Assembly (NCBI RefSeq): GCF_905404315.1
Contig: NC_066304.1
Coordinates: 6,138,001 to 6,202,000 of the forward strand
Origin: Leptidea sinapis
Lineage: Eukaryota; Arthropoda; Insecta; Lepidoptera; Pieridae
DNA length: 64,000 nucleotides
Direction: 5' to 3'
Below are positions 46,356 to 58,152 of this stretch, piece after piece; positions within the stretch are counted from its first letter, which is position 1; every line of letters starts with the position of its first letter. The notes beneath the pieces were generated by a model. The model was not told the DNA's origin. It saw nothing but the letters and a program-made list of their open reading frames with translations, and did not search any database. A program made the position numbers and the translations under genes.

Positions 46356-47677
46356 TCTTCTCAATCGTTCACTCTTGTCAGAGTGGTCGTGGTTGCCAAG
46401 ATGATGCAACATTAGTCGCCGTTGGTCTCCACAGTTATGGGTTGCACAGCCTCCCTCGCGATGCTCCTCCACTTTTGACGGTTTGCAGCATTGTGGGAGC
46501 ACTCCACAATAGGTGTCTGGGTCACTGTTTTGATAAGGTCCGTCCATCGTGTGGGTGAGCGTCCTCTCGCTCTTTTCCCCTCCACCTTCCCCTGCATTAT
46601 CAACCGCTCAATCGATCCTTCATTTCTGGAGATGTGACCAAAGAACTTCAGAATTCGTAGTTGCACAGTCGACGATAGCCTTTCTTTTATCTTCAGTTCT
46701 TTTAAGATGGAATTGTTGGTTTGGAAAGCCGTCCAAGGGATCTTCAGGAGTCGTCTCCAACACCACATCTCTAAGGCATCAATTTTGCGGAGGTCTTGAA
46801 GTCTAGGGGGCCAGGTTTCAGCCCCGTAGAGGAAGATTGGAAACACAAGACACCTCATAAGTCGAACCTTGGTGGTTTTGGTGATCCTTCTGTCCTTCCA
46901 GATCTTATTGAGCTTCTCTACCGCAGATCTGGTTATAGCACATCGCCTTCGGATTTCCAGCTCGCAACCTCCGGTATTGGAGATAGTAGAACCAAGATAG
47001 GTGTAGGTTGGCACCACCTCACAGTTGGCAATGTGTTGAAATTCTACCCTGTTGTTATTTACGCGGTCTACTATCATCATCTTGGTTTTAACTCTGTTGA
47101 TGGCCAGTCCGAATTCAAAGCTGGTTATTTCCAAACGTGTTAGTAGTTGTTCAATATCCTCCTTTGATTGGGCAAGTAGTGTAGTGTCGTCCGCATATCT
47201 GAGATTACAAATTTTGCGCCCTCCGATAGATATGCCTTTATCCCAGTCCTCGAGAACAATCCGCATTATGTGCTCGTTGTAAATGTTGAATAGTAAAGGT
47301 GAAAGGATACACCCCTGTCGAACGCCACCCTCTGTTTTGAAATTTATCGAGTCTATTTCGTCCACCCGAACAGCTGCTGTACCATCTATGTATAATCTTT
47401 TGACGAGTTGTATCAAATGCAGAGGTACTCCCATTTGTGATAGTACGTGCCAAAGTTTTGTCCATTTAACAGTATCAAATGCTTTCCGAAAATCAACAAA
47501 GCAGATGTATAGAGGGGTATTGAACTCCCTAGCTTTCTCTATGATTTGACGGATCACAAGTATTTGCTCTCGTGTTCCTCTACCTTTAATGAAACCAGCT
47601 TGTTCGGGTGCGATTTGATGTGACAAATAGACCTGAAGTCTTGTATTCAAGATGTGGAGTAGTACCTTGCTGGCATT
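46356..47677 (-). mobile_element. 5'-truncated LINE with intact reverse transcriptase frame and 13-bp target duplication
   Basis: ttagttt-cacact (13 bp) flanks it at 46343-46355 and 47678-47690. The frame is open from the truncation point to the TAA at 46412. It shows FVDFRKAFDTVKW, GGVRQGCILSPLLFN, LRYADDTTLLA (RT motifs) and a C-terminal GKVEGKRARGRSPTRW motif. The endonuclease is missing through 5' truncation. The clade is RTE/Proto2-like by motif style, but not certain. The lack of stops suggests a fairly young insertion. A relative lies at 26625-26875. Confidence 0.85.
46412..47677 (-). CDS. Reverse transcriptase (LINE ORF2, N-terminally truncated)
   Basis: At least 412 residues from the first Met (47650), and open back to the truncation at 47677. 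It polymerises cDNA at a nicked target in the intact element. Visible are the RT fingers/palm motifs (KGRGTREQI, DFRKAFDTV, RQGCILSP), the catalytic YADD and a long thumb/C-terminal region. The endonuclease domain is absent, so this copy cannot be autonomous. It is surrounded by its own target duplication and has no host promoter, so expression is doubtful. Confidence 0.8.
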   Translation of the reverse strand, partial: NASKVLLHILNTRLQVYLSHQIAPEQAGFIKGRGTREQILVIRQIIEKAREFNTPLYICFVDFRKAFDTVKWTKLWHVLSQMGVPLHLIQLVKRLYIDGTAAVRVDEIDSINFKTEGGVRQGCILSPLLFNIYNEHIMRIVLEDWDKGISIGGRKICNLRYADDTTLLAQSKEDIEQLLTRLEITSFEFGLAINRVKTKMMIVDRVNNNRVEFQHIANCEVVPTYTYLGSTISNTGGCELEIRRRCAITRSAVEKLNKIWKDRRITKTTKVRLMRCLVFPIFLYGAETWPPRLQDLRKIDALEMWCWRRLLKIPWTAFQTNNSILKELKIKERLSSTVQLRILKFFGHISRNEGSIERLIMQGKVEGKRARGRSPTRWTDLIKTVTQTPIVECSHNAANRQKWRSIAREAVQPITVETNGD

Positions 47678-48766
47678 TTAGTTTCACACTACATGAGTTA
47701 TAAAATACAGCTGACAGTACACGTCATGTTATTCAAGTTGACCGGTTGGTGTGTTTGTTTCGAGTTTCTATTAGCTTATTGTGCCGATATTATCATTAAA
47801 AAAGTCACGACCAAGACGATCAAATTATTCCCGACAAAGACGTAATGCAACTAGGATTCGAAATATTGCGAATGAAAGGACTGAAGAAGAACAAGAAATT
47901 GCAGGTGAAAAGAACCGCGTTAGTATGGATCGTCATCGTGCTATGAATCACAAGAGAAAAGCGTAGCAGCTCGTAAAACGGATCGGCTGGCAATACGAAA
48001 TCGTCTAGTAAAACCTCAGAGATCAACAACTTACAGATAATTTTCGACGCACAAGAAGAAGTTTATGAAGTACTGATTTGAATCGAGCAGCATTTCGATA
48101 CGATTGCAGTACTTATACTGTACTGTAGTACTGCTTGCATACTAGCTTTCGCATTGGGCCGATGGACGTTGTTTGCGAGTATTCTGCGGAGAAACGCAAG
48201 AATTGTGCTGCCATGTTCTAGAAAACACTCAAAAATACAATGTTTGTTTCCAAATGACCTCATTTGGGGCCGACATCGAAGAACGAGGATTTAATCCGAC
48301 ATTCAAGGTATTTATTTATTTACATACTTACACACAATACAGTAAAAGAATAACATACGTACTATACTTATTCCTATGTATTGTGTATGCTAATTCTAAA
48401 AAAAGTGTTTATAAATGAGTAATACGGGTTTTGCTTTTGATATTGTAGATATAAAGACGGATTCACCACCGTATTGGATCACTGCAACCTCTCGAAGATG
48501 CACAGCTTAAATTTTTACAATTATACTTCATGGGCAACATGGACAAATGATCGACTTGATCGATGTCAAGAGATCAATGCAGCAATGATAATAGCAATTC
48601 TTCAGATCTGCAGCAATTACTTAATGAACATTTTGCATGACGAGTTAGCCCGCAAATCTTTAATTTCCGATCCGTCTCGCATTCGCCCTGACCATTCAAA
48701 TCTTAAGGCCAATCCTTGAAAAGTTGTGGTATGAATCAAGACAATCCATTTCCGAAGTTCAATCTA

Positions 48767-50323
48767 CACTGGCCTGCAAAAGTAAGTATCACACTTTTCA
48801 AATTAATTTTTTTTCTTAACTATAGAAGGTAGAGATTTAAGATTAAAAACGTTTTGTTGCAAATTTTATAGGCTTTAATTTTTAGAAACTAAAATTATAC
48901 ATTAGTAACATTTTTAACTTAAAAAAGATAAAACAATGAAAATAGACATTTTTAGTTTAGTGTAAAAAAATTCAACTAAAATGTATTACATGTTATTTAT
49001 TTTTTTATAACTGGTATTGCCTCCTCGAGCTCTGATTACAGCTTCGAGCCGGTTTGGCATACTGAACACTAGGTTTCGGAGCCGATGTTGGGGAATATTC
49101 TCCCATTCTTCTACCAGGGCCTGCTTCAGTGCCCTGAGGGTAGTAGGTGGTGGTCTGCGATTTCTGACTAGCCTTCCAAGCTCATCCCAGGCGTGTTCAA
49201 TCGGGTTGAGATCATGACTTCTTGATGGCCAAGCCATCACGCTGATACCTCCTGAATATACTCTTGTACGATATGAGCCGTGTGTGGCCGGGCATTATCA
49301 TGCATCAGCATCGATCCATCACCTATATTTGCTAAATACGGCCCTGCATACTCATTGAGAATCTCTTGAGCATATCTTTGCCCAGTGAGGGTGCCATTTT
49401 CTATGGCTACTAGCTCTGTGCGACCTTCTGAAGATATGCCAGCCCATACATGTACACTGCCTCCACCGTATTGGACTCCTTCTGAGATGCAGGCTTGAAG
49501 GTATCGCTCACCAGGTCGCCTGTAAACACTTCGCCTTCCATCAGAAGTGTAAAGGGAGAATCGAGACTCATCTGCAAACAAAATTCTTGACCATTCTTCT
49601 TCATTCCACTGCATGTGTTCACGGGCGTATCGCAGTCTCGCTACTCGATGCTGTCTCTCGAGTTTTGGGTCACTCGCTGGTCTTCGGGGTTTCAAATTTG
49701 CTTCAGCAAGTGTTCTTCTCAGTGTACTGTCACTAATATAGTCCCTCCGGGTCTGAAGTAGCTGTTGCTGGACTTCAACTGCATTTTGGTGGCGATTTCT
49801 TAACACAGTGGAAATAATATAACGATCTTCTCGGGCACTGGTACATCTGGGTCTGCCATTACAAGGTCTCCTCAGATGGTGTCCAGTCTCTTCGTACCTT
49901 CGCTTTACCTTCTGGACCGTTCGTACCGTCACACCCACCATTCTTGCAGTGCGACGCATATTGATGCCTAGTTCCAGAAAAGCCATGATCCTAGCACATT
50001 CTTCAACTGAAAGATGCATGATAAATAAATGTTATGTGCTTTTTAGCATAAATTTTAAAAACAAGACCCTTGAAAAAAATTTAAAACAGAAAGAAAATGT
50101 GAATGGCAAAATTGTAATTCGGAAACGTCCATTTTGAAAAAGGAATGGTTTTGTTTTTGAAGTTTTTTTTCAACCAATTCTTAAAAAAATGTTACCGACT
50201 ATAAAGTTTTTATGTACAAAATTAAATTCTCTTTGGAGTCCTTTTTATTTCGAAAGTATATCTTGTGAACTTAAAACGTAATCCCAATTTTAAAAGTGTG
50301 ATACTTACTTTTGAAGGCCAGTG
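48767..50323 (-). mobile_element. Tc1-type transposon, nearly complete
   Basis: 1557 bp bounded by 38-bp inverted repeats (48767-48804 and 50286-50323) that differ at two positions. It is flanked by the TA target duplication (48765-48766, 50324-50325) and carries a transposase on the minus strand. TA duplication plus short inverted repeats and a DDE transposase of this length identify Tc1. Confidence 0.93.
48986..50019 (-). pseudogene. Tc1 transposase with one frameshift
   Basis: Starts MHLSVEECARIMAFLELG at 50019 with helix-turn-helix DNA-binding regions (about aa 1-110). The catalytic Asp appears in ILFADESRFS and in LMHDNARPHT, and the Glu in HDLNPIEHAWDEL. The first frame stops at 49237. 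The second part runs 49240-48986 in another frame, overlapping by a few bases, which indicates one small indel near 49245, between the second Asp and the Glu. Apart from that the protein is of normal length (about 340 residues). Its product would lack the catalytic Glu. Confidence 0.9.
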
Positions 50324-50599
50324 TATATATAAGAGATTTCCACGTATATAGTCACTCATCACGATATCTCTGGAAGCACTAGAGCTAAAGACTTGAAATT
50401 TGGTAGGAATATTCTTTTCACCGAGTAGAGGTCAGCTAAGAACGAATTTTCCAAAATTCCATCCGCAACAGTTTTTTTTTTATTATGAACAGAACAACGT
50501 CTGTCGGGTCAGCTAGTAAATATATAATTATCAGTACATGCTTTTTGTTACTGTGTTGAAAGTTGAAAGGTTTCAACAGCGAGTGACAGCTGACAAAGC

Positions 50600-50900
50600 T
50601 TTCATTTTCGGGCCAACTATTAGAAAGAAAGAAAGAAAAATTTTATTTTGAAACGTATAAGTAAGTAGTATACAAAGACATAACATAAAAAATAAATATA
50701 AACTTAAGATTGATAAACAAGCAAAAAACAAAAAGATTGAAACATTTCTATTATTTATATACGATTCAAAAAATGGTCCCAACTCAGCAAGTTGCTGGTT
50801 TGAAAAGCAACGCTGGTCTTCCGTTGGGCCATTTTGTGACATCACGAAAAATATTTATATATAAATTAAAAGCAAACCTTTTTACTGGTAGGAAACTAAA
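50600..50900 (-). repeat. Probable LINE 3' UTR with (TTTC)n end
   Basis: On the minus strand the segment runs cacaaaatggcccaacggaa...aaaatttttctttctttctttc. A GC-moderate UTR-like block ending in a short tetranucleotide repeat fits a LINE 3' end. The family is not assigned. Confidence 0.4.
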
Positions 50901-50916
50901 AGTAATGTGGTATAAA

Positions 50917-51949
50917 AACTAAATCCTATAAACATACATAAGGTTACCTAATTTAAAATTAATTTCTTAAGTGTTTCTATCTGATTACAATAATTAACGA
51001 TGGGCAATGAATGAGATAAAACGTTCTACTTGTATACTCAGTGGCCGCATGTAAATATATAGATAATTTCTGTTCGTTGCTTGTTATGTCAACTGTCAAT
51101 TATAATTTATCCAAAAAAAAAAAAAAAACTAAAAAATGCAAATGTAAAACAATCAACATTCAACATTATAGTTCATAAAACTGCTAACAGCCAAGTATAA
51201 ATAACTGACAAGTGCCTAAATTATATATTTAAATTTATTACATACAACAGATTACTTCTCAGTTGAGTATGTGACACTGTATCGTAAGATGTAATTCCGT
51301 TAGTGGTAATTTTAATCATAGTAATAATATGACAACACTTAAAACTATTGCTATCTAAAAGGGGCACGCCAATACTACTTCTAATTTCTATAGTGTCATT
51401 CAGGGGTGGGTCGGACGGGGCTCATCAAACTAAACCCCACAAAAAAATTTTTTTTTCTATTTTTGAATTTTCAATATCGCATATCGTTAGTTAGTAGTTT
51501 GTTCTTAATTGTTCGCTATAAATAATTGTTTGTTCTTTTGTTGTTTATTTAAAAACAATTAATTAAAAATGGGGGGAAACGCCTACTATTTGGTTCTGGC
51601 ACTCGCCGGCCGCTGCCGCGGTACGCTACGCTCGGCTCGTGCGTTGTTTTTACTGTTCTAACATAACCTAACATAACCAATTTTAATGAATTGCAAATTT
51701 TTTTTTTAAAAATCGAGAACAAACAAATGTTCTCACTCGCTTTGAAATCTTTCAACTTTTCTTTATTTGTGTCACTGCCCACTGGTCATAAAATGGTGGC
51801 TACTACTAGCGTTTGAACATGACGTATGTAGCTCTCGTGTTCCATATTTACACTACTAAATCTATCCTTTATGTTCTATGTTGTGGCAAAATTAAATAAC
51901 TAACTCTACGCGCAATTTCAACATGATCACACAAAGGTAAAACAGGTAA
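50917..51949. other. Gene-free stretch with one GC-rich patch
   Basis: No gene is supported. Around 51600-51645 lies ctcgccggccgctgccgcgg, then tacgctacgctcggctcgtg, GC-rich against an AT-rich background and probably part of an unidentified repeat. Confidence 0.35.
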
Positions 51950-52500
51950 CGAGATGGCTGATAAGACTGCATATGAAGGTATTAATTCAGTTGATGTTAA
52001 AAAATTTATAGAGATTCCTATGACTGATTGTCTCCAATATTATAACGACCAAGAAATTCAAGAGTTATGCTTAGAAATTTGGAAGGAAGATCAAGATAAT
52101 AAAGGAAAATGGTATGGCCGCATACAAGAAACCATACCTGTCAGACCTTGGTACAATCAATTGAAGGATTGCAACAGAGATTTTATTACCACAATAAATA
52201 GATTACGTTTTGGCCATAATAATGCACCGTCACACCTTGCAAGATTATTGTTGAGATTAAAATTTGCCCACATTGCAATTTAAATGAAGGAACTGTGGAA
52301 CACTTTATTTTCAACTGCCAAACATTTCCGATTGACAGATTTGTGTTGGTGAAATCAGTGATTCAAACATTTGATGTGATTCTTCATCTCGCCCGCCTCC
52401 ACTTGATCAGTTATTAGGAGACAAAATAAATTATAAACCATTATATGAATATATTAAGAATACAATTCTAACAATATTAAATAAAGTGAAGTGACAAGTG
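51950..52500 (+). mobile_element. I-group LINE fragment, C-terminal end of ORF2
   Basis: Begins inside RNase H (EMADKTAYEG) and continues with RLRFGHNNAPSHLARLLLRL. After a frame break comes CPHCNLNEGTVEHFIFNC, the Cys/His motif that follows RNase H in these elements. It is related to, but distinct from, the minus-strand element at 52575-58352, which inserted just downstream. Confidence 0.7.
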
Positions 52501-52839
52501 AACTGTGAAATGAAAAGTATACATATTTAGATAATAAAAAAAATACTTAAATTGAAGGTCTTAGTTACCAGGTCTATTCTATTCTATTCTTTCTAGTGGC
52601 TTCTGTGGAAGGGGCACCACAACTCGCCAATGTCACGTTTCAGTAGACCAACAAGCTTAGAGTGTGTCATTTGATCGGTGTAAACGAATTTATAAGTGAT
52701 TATAGTAATGACCGGTGCCCAGAATCAAAACAGATTTATTTTCTTATTATACCTGAAACAAATATACATGCTGTTAGATTATAATGGACAAACACTGATT
52801 ATATTACTTATATAAAACATTTATTGTGTTAGTTATAAC

Positions 52840-55800
52840 TTAATAATATTCTGTTTAATATATTTACATAAAGTATTTACAAAAGGAGTGAAAACAAAGG
52901 TGAGGAGGCATTTCATGGAGGTGGGGCGGGGGATTTCAGGAGGTATAAAGTTGTACAAGGAAGACTTCATTAAAGGGCAATTAAAGAATAAATGGTCTAC
53001 ATTTCCCTCATCAAGTCCACAGTCACATAGAGAATGGTCTCTAATTCTTAATTTGGCTAGGAATACTGGAGTGCAAGAGTGGTTTAAGCGTAACTAGCAA
53101 ACTGTTGATATTATTGATTTATTGGGGAATCTAAATTTCGAGAACCACGGTTTTAAAGGGATTACAGGTTGTATATCACCATAAAAGACGCCTTTAGCAG
53201 TTTTGGAAACCTGCCAGATGTTTGACCACCTCTCAAACATATTTATTTTCAAAGTGGAGCACAAGTCATGAGAGAAGATTTGAGAATGTTGTTGGGAACC
53301 TGTATGAGCAGCTGACCTGGCACAAGCATCAGCATTTTCATTGCCGATTATACCTGCATGGCCTGGTATCCATGCTAGAACTATGTTGATGTTGAGATCA
53401 TAGCACTCTTTCAAGTTTTCTCTTATCTTAAGTATAATTGGAAACCTACTTTTTGAGCGAAATGGATTTGAGAGGATGGATTGAAGGCAGCTTTTGGAGT
53501 CTGATAATATAATAGAATTGTTTAGGCCATGGGACTTAATAAATAAAATAGCTTCAAGAATAGCAATTGCTTCCCCTGTGAATACCGAAGTGACAGTTGG
53601 GCAGCTATAACTTAATACAATTCTTGTGGAGGGGATCCATACTGCAACACCAACTGGGCTCATGTGTATTTTAGAAGCATCAGTGAAAATCTTATGCCAA
53701 TTTTGGAAATCTGAATGCATAACATGAGAAAATGTTTTGTTAGCTTCTATGGTGAACTTATTAATGCCCAGATCTAAAATTATTAAGGGTTGAAAGGTGA
53801 GTGCATTGAAAGGCATTGAGAATAGCGGTAATTTCGAAAGTTGAAAAAAGGGGTTAGGGAGTTGAGAGTACAAGAGGGTAACTATGGGCAAGACATGATC
53901 TCTTATCTTGAGAAATTTGGTTATTGTTGTATAGGCCAACTAATTGATCTAATTTATGCAGCAAAGGGTGATCCCGGAATTCGCTAATTTAAAAAACAGT
54001 TTATTAGCTGAACTGTCGACGAAGCGAGAGGGGAGGTTCTACACACTCGACCTGCATAGCATTAATTTTTTTTTTTTGATGATTTCTGCTTCATGGCAAT
54101 CTGTTTTCCAACAATAAGCCACTTCTTTGTTTGATTTCTCAGTTTATGTTTTCCTCAAGAGCCACACTTGTGTGAAAATTCTTTTCACACGACTCTCTTG
54201 TTGTCAAGTGGTAAATCTTTTATGTAGGCTCGGTATGTCACTTCTTTTTAGCCGGGTATACTGAAGAGCATCTTCTCTACTTAGAGCGTGTGCCAGTTTG
54301 TTTACATGGACGGTCAGCTTCTCCTGATACTTCAGGCTGTGTTGGGCTATTATAGCATTAATAGGACTAGATTTCATAGCTCCTAATATAATGCGCAAAC
54401 ATTTTGCCTGTAATTTGTCTAACTTATCTAAACCTGCCTTATTGCCTGGAATCAAAAGTAACGTGCCATAATCCGTGTGGCTACGAATTATGGCATTGTA
54501 AAGCAATCTTTGGGTGAAGGGGTGAGCCCCCCACCAAACGCCAGATAATGAGCGAAGGATATTAATATTTTTTTCACACTTTTGGGAGATGTAGTTAAAG
54601 TGCTTTACACCTGTCAATTTTTGATCCAACCATACACCCAAGAACTTAACATTATCGACAAAAGGAACTTCAATATTGTAAATTTTGACTTTGATTACAG
54701 GGAGACGTCTTTTGTTAGTGAATAAAACTACCCTACTTTTGGAAGGTGATAGTGTTAGCCCATGTTGCAAGAGGTATGATGAGAGATATTCTAGAGCATG
54801 ACTCAAACGATTAGAAGAAGCCTGTATAGACATATCAGAAGTATATAGAACAATATCATCTGCATATTGCAAGATTTGGCAAAAGTGGGTAACTGTGCTA
54901 GAAATATCAGAGGTATACAGGTTGTATAGTAAAGGACTGAGAACAGAACCTTGAGGTAAACCTTTCCAAACTGTTTTAGGAGGTAGGTATGAGGATGGGC
55001 CTTTAATGGTAATTGTTCGCTCCATTAGCATATTGCATATGAATCGAGTTAACTTCGCTGGAATACTCAGCTGAATGAGTTTGATCCTGAGCAGAGGAAG
55101 AGACACATTATCATATGCGGATTCTATATCTAGAAAAACTGCCAAAAGAGGAAAAGGAAAAGGGCTAATCTTATATCAGTGGTAAGGTTACCCAAGCTAT
55201 CTAATGAGCTCTTCCCCTTTCTGAATCCATACTGGGAATCGGAAATGAGGTTATTGTATTCAACAAACCACTCAAGTCGATCTTTGATCATATGTTCACA
55301 TATTTTTGCAAGAGCAGATGATAGGGCAATAGGTCTATAACTGGTGGCTTTAGATGGACTCTGACCAGGTTTGAGTATAGGAATAATCACTTGATTTTTC
55401 CAAGATGGAGGTATGGCACCGACATCAAATAGGTTATTGATAATTTTGAGATAGTATACTTGGGATCTGATTGAAGATTATTTAAGGAAAGAATAGGGTA
55501 TGCCATCGGCCCCGGGAGAAGTGTCAACTAAGCCATCCAATGCCAGAAGAAGTTCTGAAAAAGAGAAAGGGGAGTCTAAACTATGAGTTGATGAGAGAGG
55601 GATTGGAGGTGAAGGGAGATAGTCTTCATTAGGAACTGAAGGGGGTGACAACCTATCTGCGAAGGATTCAAGCCATACAGATGGATCTACACTTGAGTCA
55701 TGCTCCGAAGGATTGTAAGAACCCCTAAATTTTTTAACTTGTTTCCATACAATTGTAGATGGAGTACAGGGAGATAAGCTCTGGCAAAAATTGATCCAAC

Positions 55801-56855
55801 CTTGTTTTTTCTTTTTGGCAAATAAATTAGTGGCCTTGGCAGCAGCTTTTTTATAATTAATGAAGTTGGTCAAACTCATGCTCCTATTATATGTTTTTTC
55901 TGCTAATTTTCTATCCTTAGCAGCCTTGGTGCAATCTGAATCCCACCAAGGAGTTGAAATTTTACTATTGGATGGTTTTTTTATGGGAAAATTTTGGTCA
56001 GCACTAAATATCATGGCCTAAATTTTCAACAGCATTTGAATTTTTAGGATTGGGAAAGCTTAAAATTTTTTCATCAAGGCAAGTGGAAAATTGCTGCTAA
56101 TTAGCATTTGTTAATCTGTATTTGAGAGAAGGGGAAAAATTTTGAGCAGGGATTACTTTATCAGGTAATGAAATGATAATAGGATAGTGATCACTGCCAT
56201 TGGAATTTTGAAGGATGTTCCAAGAAATAAGAGAAGCAAGACAAGGAGAACATAGGGTCAGGTCAACTGCACTTTTTGGATTTTGAGAAGGGGCAACCCT
56301 GCGGGTTGGAGAGCCATCATTTATTATGCAGAGATTACATTCATCAAAAATATCAAGAAGGGAAAGAGAAAAATAATCAGTAATGCTAGAGCCCCAAGAC
56401 ATGTGATGTGCATTAAAATCTCCCATTAGAATCATAGGAGAGGGAATAGACGAGATTAAATGGAGGACGCCTGCAGTCATAGTTGAATGAGGTTGAGGGA
56501 TGTATATAGAGACCATGGAGATGTTCAAAACTTTTGCAGCAACAATATTTATACCAGGATGTTGGTTTGGAAGGATTATTGGGGAAAAGGGAAGGGTGCG
56601 TCTTATAAATAAGGCACAGCCTGCGCCAACACCATCTGCTCGATCATCCCTGAGGCATGCATAGCCCGGGACCCTGAAGTGTGATCCAGGGGCCAGCCAT
56701 GTCTCAGATATGGCGATGGCAGAGGGAAAGTATTTATTTATAAGATGAATAAGGCTTGGTTTCCTAGGACGTAGGCTTCTGGTGTTCCATTGAAGGATGG
56801 TCACTGGGGCCATGATTGTTACAAAGGGATAAGATGTGAGATAGTTTATGGGCAA
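52840..56855 (-). pseudogene. I-group LINE ORF2 (endonuclease-RT-RNase H), multiply broken
   Basis: Pieces in order on the minus strand: endonuclease (56855-56097: TILQWNTRSLRPRKP, AISETWLAPG, LMGDFNAHHMSWGS, GSDHYPI). A linker follows (56014-55478). RT comes next (SYRPIALSSALAKICEHMIK; FLDIESAYDN; GLPQGSVLSPLLYN; LQYADDIVLYT at about 54870). RNase H lies at 53750-53330 (FTDASK, GEAIAILEA, LSDSKSCL, WIPGHAG). The Cys/His tail CDCGLDEGNVDHLFFNC lies at about 53025-52975. Lesions: stop at 56097, shift near 56012, stop at 55478, shift near 55150, breaks between 54204 and 53939, and a stop at 53094. ORF2 starts inside ORF1, overlapping it by about 90 bp. Confidence 0.85.
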
Positions 56856-58152
56856 CGTTGGACGGTATGTTAAGAGTGTTACTTGATATGAGAGTTAGAA
56901 TGAGTGAAAGGAGAACCTCCAGGAGGTTTTCATTCTGTACTGTAGAGGAGGGAATAGACTGATGCATTAATGCTGAGCCATTGGAGAACACTGAAGGTAC
57001 CTCAGCAATAATGGCCTGATGAGCAGCTTTATCATAGGACTTGCTTAATGGGGCTCTAGAGTGTGGAAGAGAAGTAACAGTTTTTCTATATGAGGTAGTG
57101 GGAGCAGAAGGAATACTAGTCTGGCTTATGTGGGTTGTAGGGGCATTATGGGATGTGGTAGGATTACTGAGAATTTCTGTGAATGGCCTTGTAGATTTTG
57201 GGCAACGCTTTGCTGCCTCTACATAAGAGATGTTCTCTTGCGACATTATTATTTTAATTGTTCTTTGCCTACCATGTTCAGGACAACCTTTATTGGTGGA
57301 AATATGTTGTCCAGAACAATTAATACAATTTACATCTTTTTCTAGTATATTACATGAGTCACCAGAGTGGGATTGGGCACATTTATAACACCTTGAGTTG
57401 GATCTGCATGTAGTTTTAATGTGTCCAAATCTGCAGCAGTTCTGACATTGAATGGTGGGGAAAAGGTAAGTTTCTACTGGAAGGGAGTTATGAAATAGGA
57501 ATATTCTGGTAGGGAGTGATTGTCCTTGGAAAGTAATAACTATAGTTTGGGTTGGGATCCAAGAAACTTTATTATCCTCAATAACTTTTCTATTGAGTCT
57601 ACGAGCTTTTAAAATCTTTCCACAACCTGTGGGAAGATCAACTGACTCGACAAACTCATTCATGGATAAGTCCACCGGAACCTGGCGAACAATACCCATC
57701 TTTGTTATATTATAATTAGGTATATTTGCTTCATTTTTGTTTGCAGTTAAAAGTTTATCTAAAAATTTGTTGGCATCTGAAGCTGATTTGAAGATTACTG
57801 CTATTTTATTCCTACCAACTTTTTTAATACCATCCGGGCATATATTGGCAACTTTATGTCTGTGTAAAAGTTGACCAAATTTTATAGGTCTTATTGTTAA
57901 AACTGAAGAGGGATCTTCTTCAGTGCGGGAAACATGAATAATAAATGGACCTTTATCTAATGAGGTGTATTCTTTAATCCCCACAACTAAAGTTGGGTGA
58001 TTATATATATTCTGTATGGATGCAGAAGCCATATCGGTATCAATAATTGTCTTTTTAGAGACTGCATTTGCGTTATGTGTTGCGCTGTCCTGTAAACGAC
58101 GTTTCGATCCAGGTAATGGAATATCCGGAGGTTCTGTGAGAGTTATATCCAT
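56764..58152 (-). CDS. I-group LINE ORF1 protein (nucleic-acid-binding, Gag-like)
   Basis: 462 residues, uninterrupted from ATG 58152 to the stop at 56764. The N-terminal half has a central domain resembling the RNA-binding part of LINE ORF1 proteins (around aa 60-200). It is followed by Cys/His knuckles: CQNCCRFGHIKTTC, CYKCAQSHSGDSC and CINCSGQH..GCPEH (about aa 236-295). The C-terminal third is Ser/Thr/Pro-rich. In this family ORF1 coats the element's RNA and enters the RNP with ORF2. It is the only intact frame of the element. Confidence 0.85.
   Translation of the reverse strand: MDITLTEPPDIPLPGSKRRLQDSATHNANAVSKKTIIDTDMASASIQNIYNHPTLVVGIKEYTSLDKGPFIIHVSRTEEDPSSVLTIRPIKFGQLLHRHKVANICPDGIKKVGRNKIAVIFKSASDANKFLDKLLTANKNEANIPNYNITKMGIVRQVPVDLSMNEFVESVDLPTGCGKILKARRLNRKVIEDNKVSWIPTQTIVITFQGQSLPTRIFLFHNSLPVETYLFPTIQCQNCCRFGHIKTTCRSNSRCYKCAQSHSGDSCNILEKDVNCINCSGQHISTNKGCPEHGRQRTIKIIMSQENISYVEAAKRCPKSTRPFTEILSNPTTSHNAPTTHISQTSIPSAPTTSYRKTVTSLPHSRAPLSKSYDKAAHQAIIAEVPSVFSNGSALMHQSIPSSTVQNENLLEVLLSLILTLISSNTLNIPSNVAHKLSHILSLCNNHGPSDHPSMEHQKPTS

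Larger units (their letters stand above)
46122..48762 (+). mobile_element. Decayed autonomous Helitron, interrupted by a LINE
   Basis: The 5' end TCTATATATTTATAAAAGAA follows an A. Coding remains begin near 47790 (RPRRSNYSRQRRNATRIRNI), continue as LNRAAFRYDCS near 48075 and GSLQPLEDAQLKFLQLYFMG near 48472-48530. Together these resemble the N-terminal part of moth Helitron Rep/helicase proteins. Numerous stops and shifts are present and no helicase domain remains. It is split by the LINE at 46356-47677 and ends at the small Helitron at 48763. Confidence 0.75.
48763..50516 (+). mobile_element. Small non-autonomous Helitron split by a Tc1 transposon
   Basis: TCTA at 48763-48766 plus, after the Tc1 insertion, TATATAAGAGATTTCCACGT from 50326 restores a Helitron start. 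The 3' end gtctgtcgggtcagCTAG| T lies at 50516. Without the Tc1 it would be about 195 bp. It sits inside the older Helitron at 46122. Confidence 0.7.

Noticed and set aside
46549..47549. Several + strand open frames of 75-115 residues
   Set aside because: Antisense to the intact reverse transcriptase frame of the LINE on the minus strand.
52888..53097. A 69-residue + strand open frame
   Set aside because: The minus strand here encodes the Cys/His tail of the I-group LINE ORF2, in frame after the stop at 53094; the + frame is its antisense shadow.
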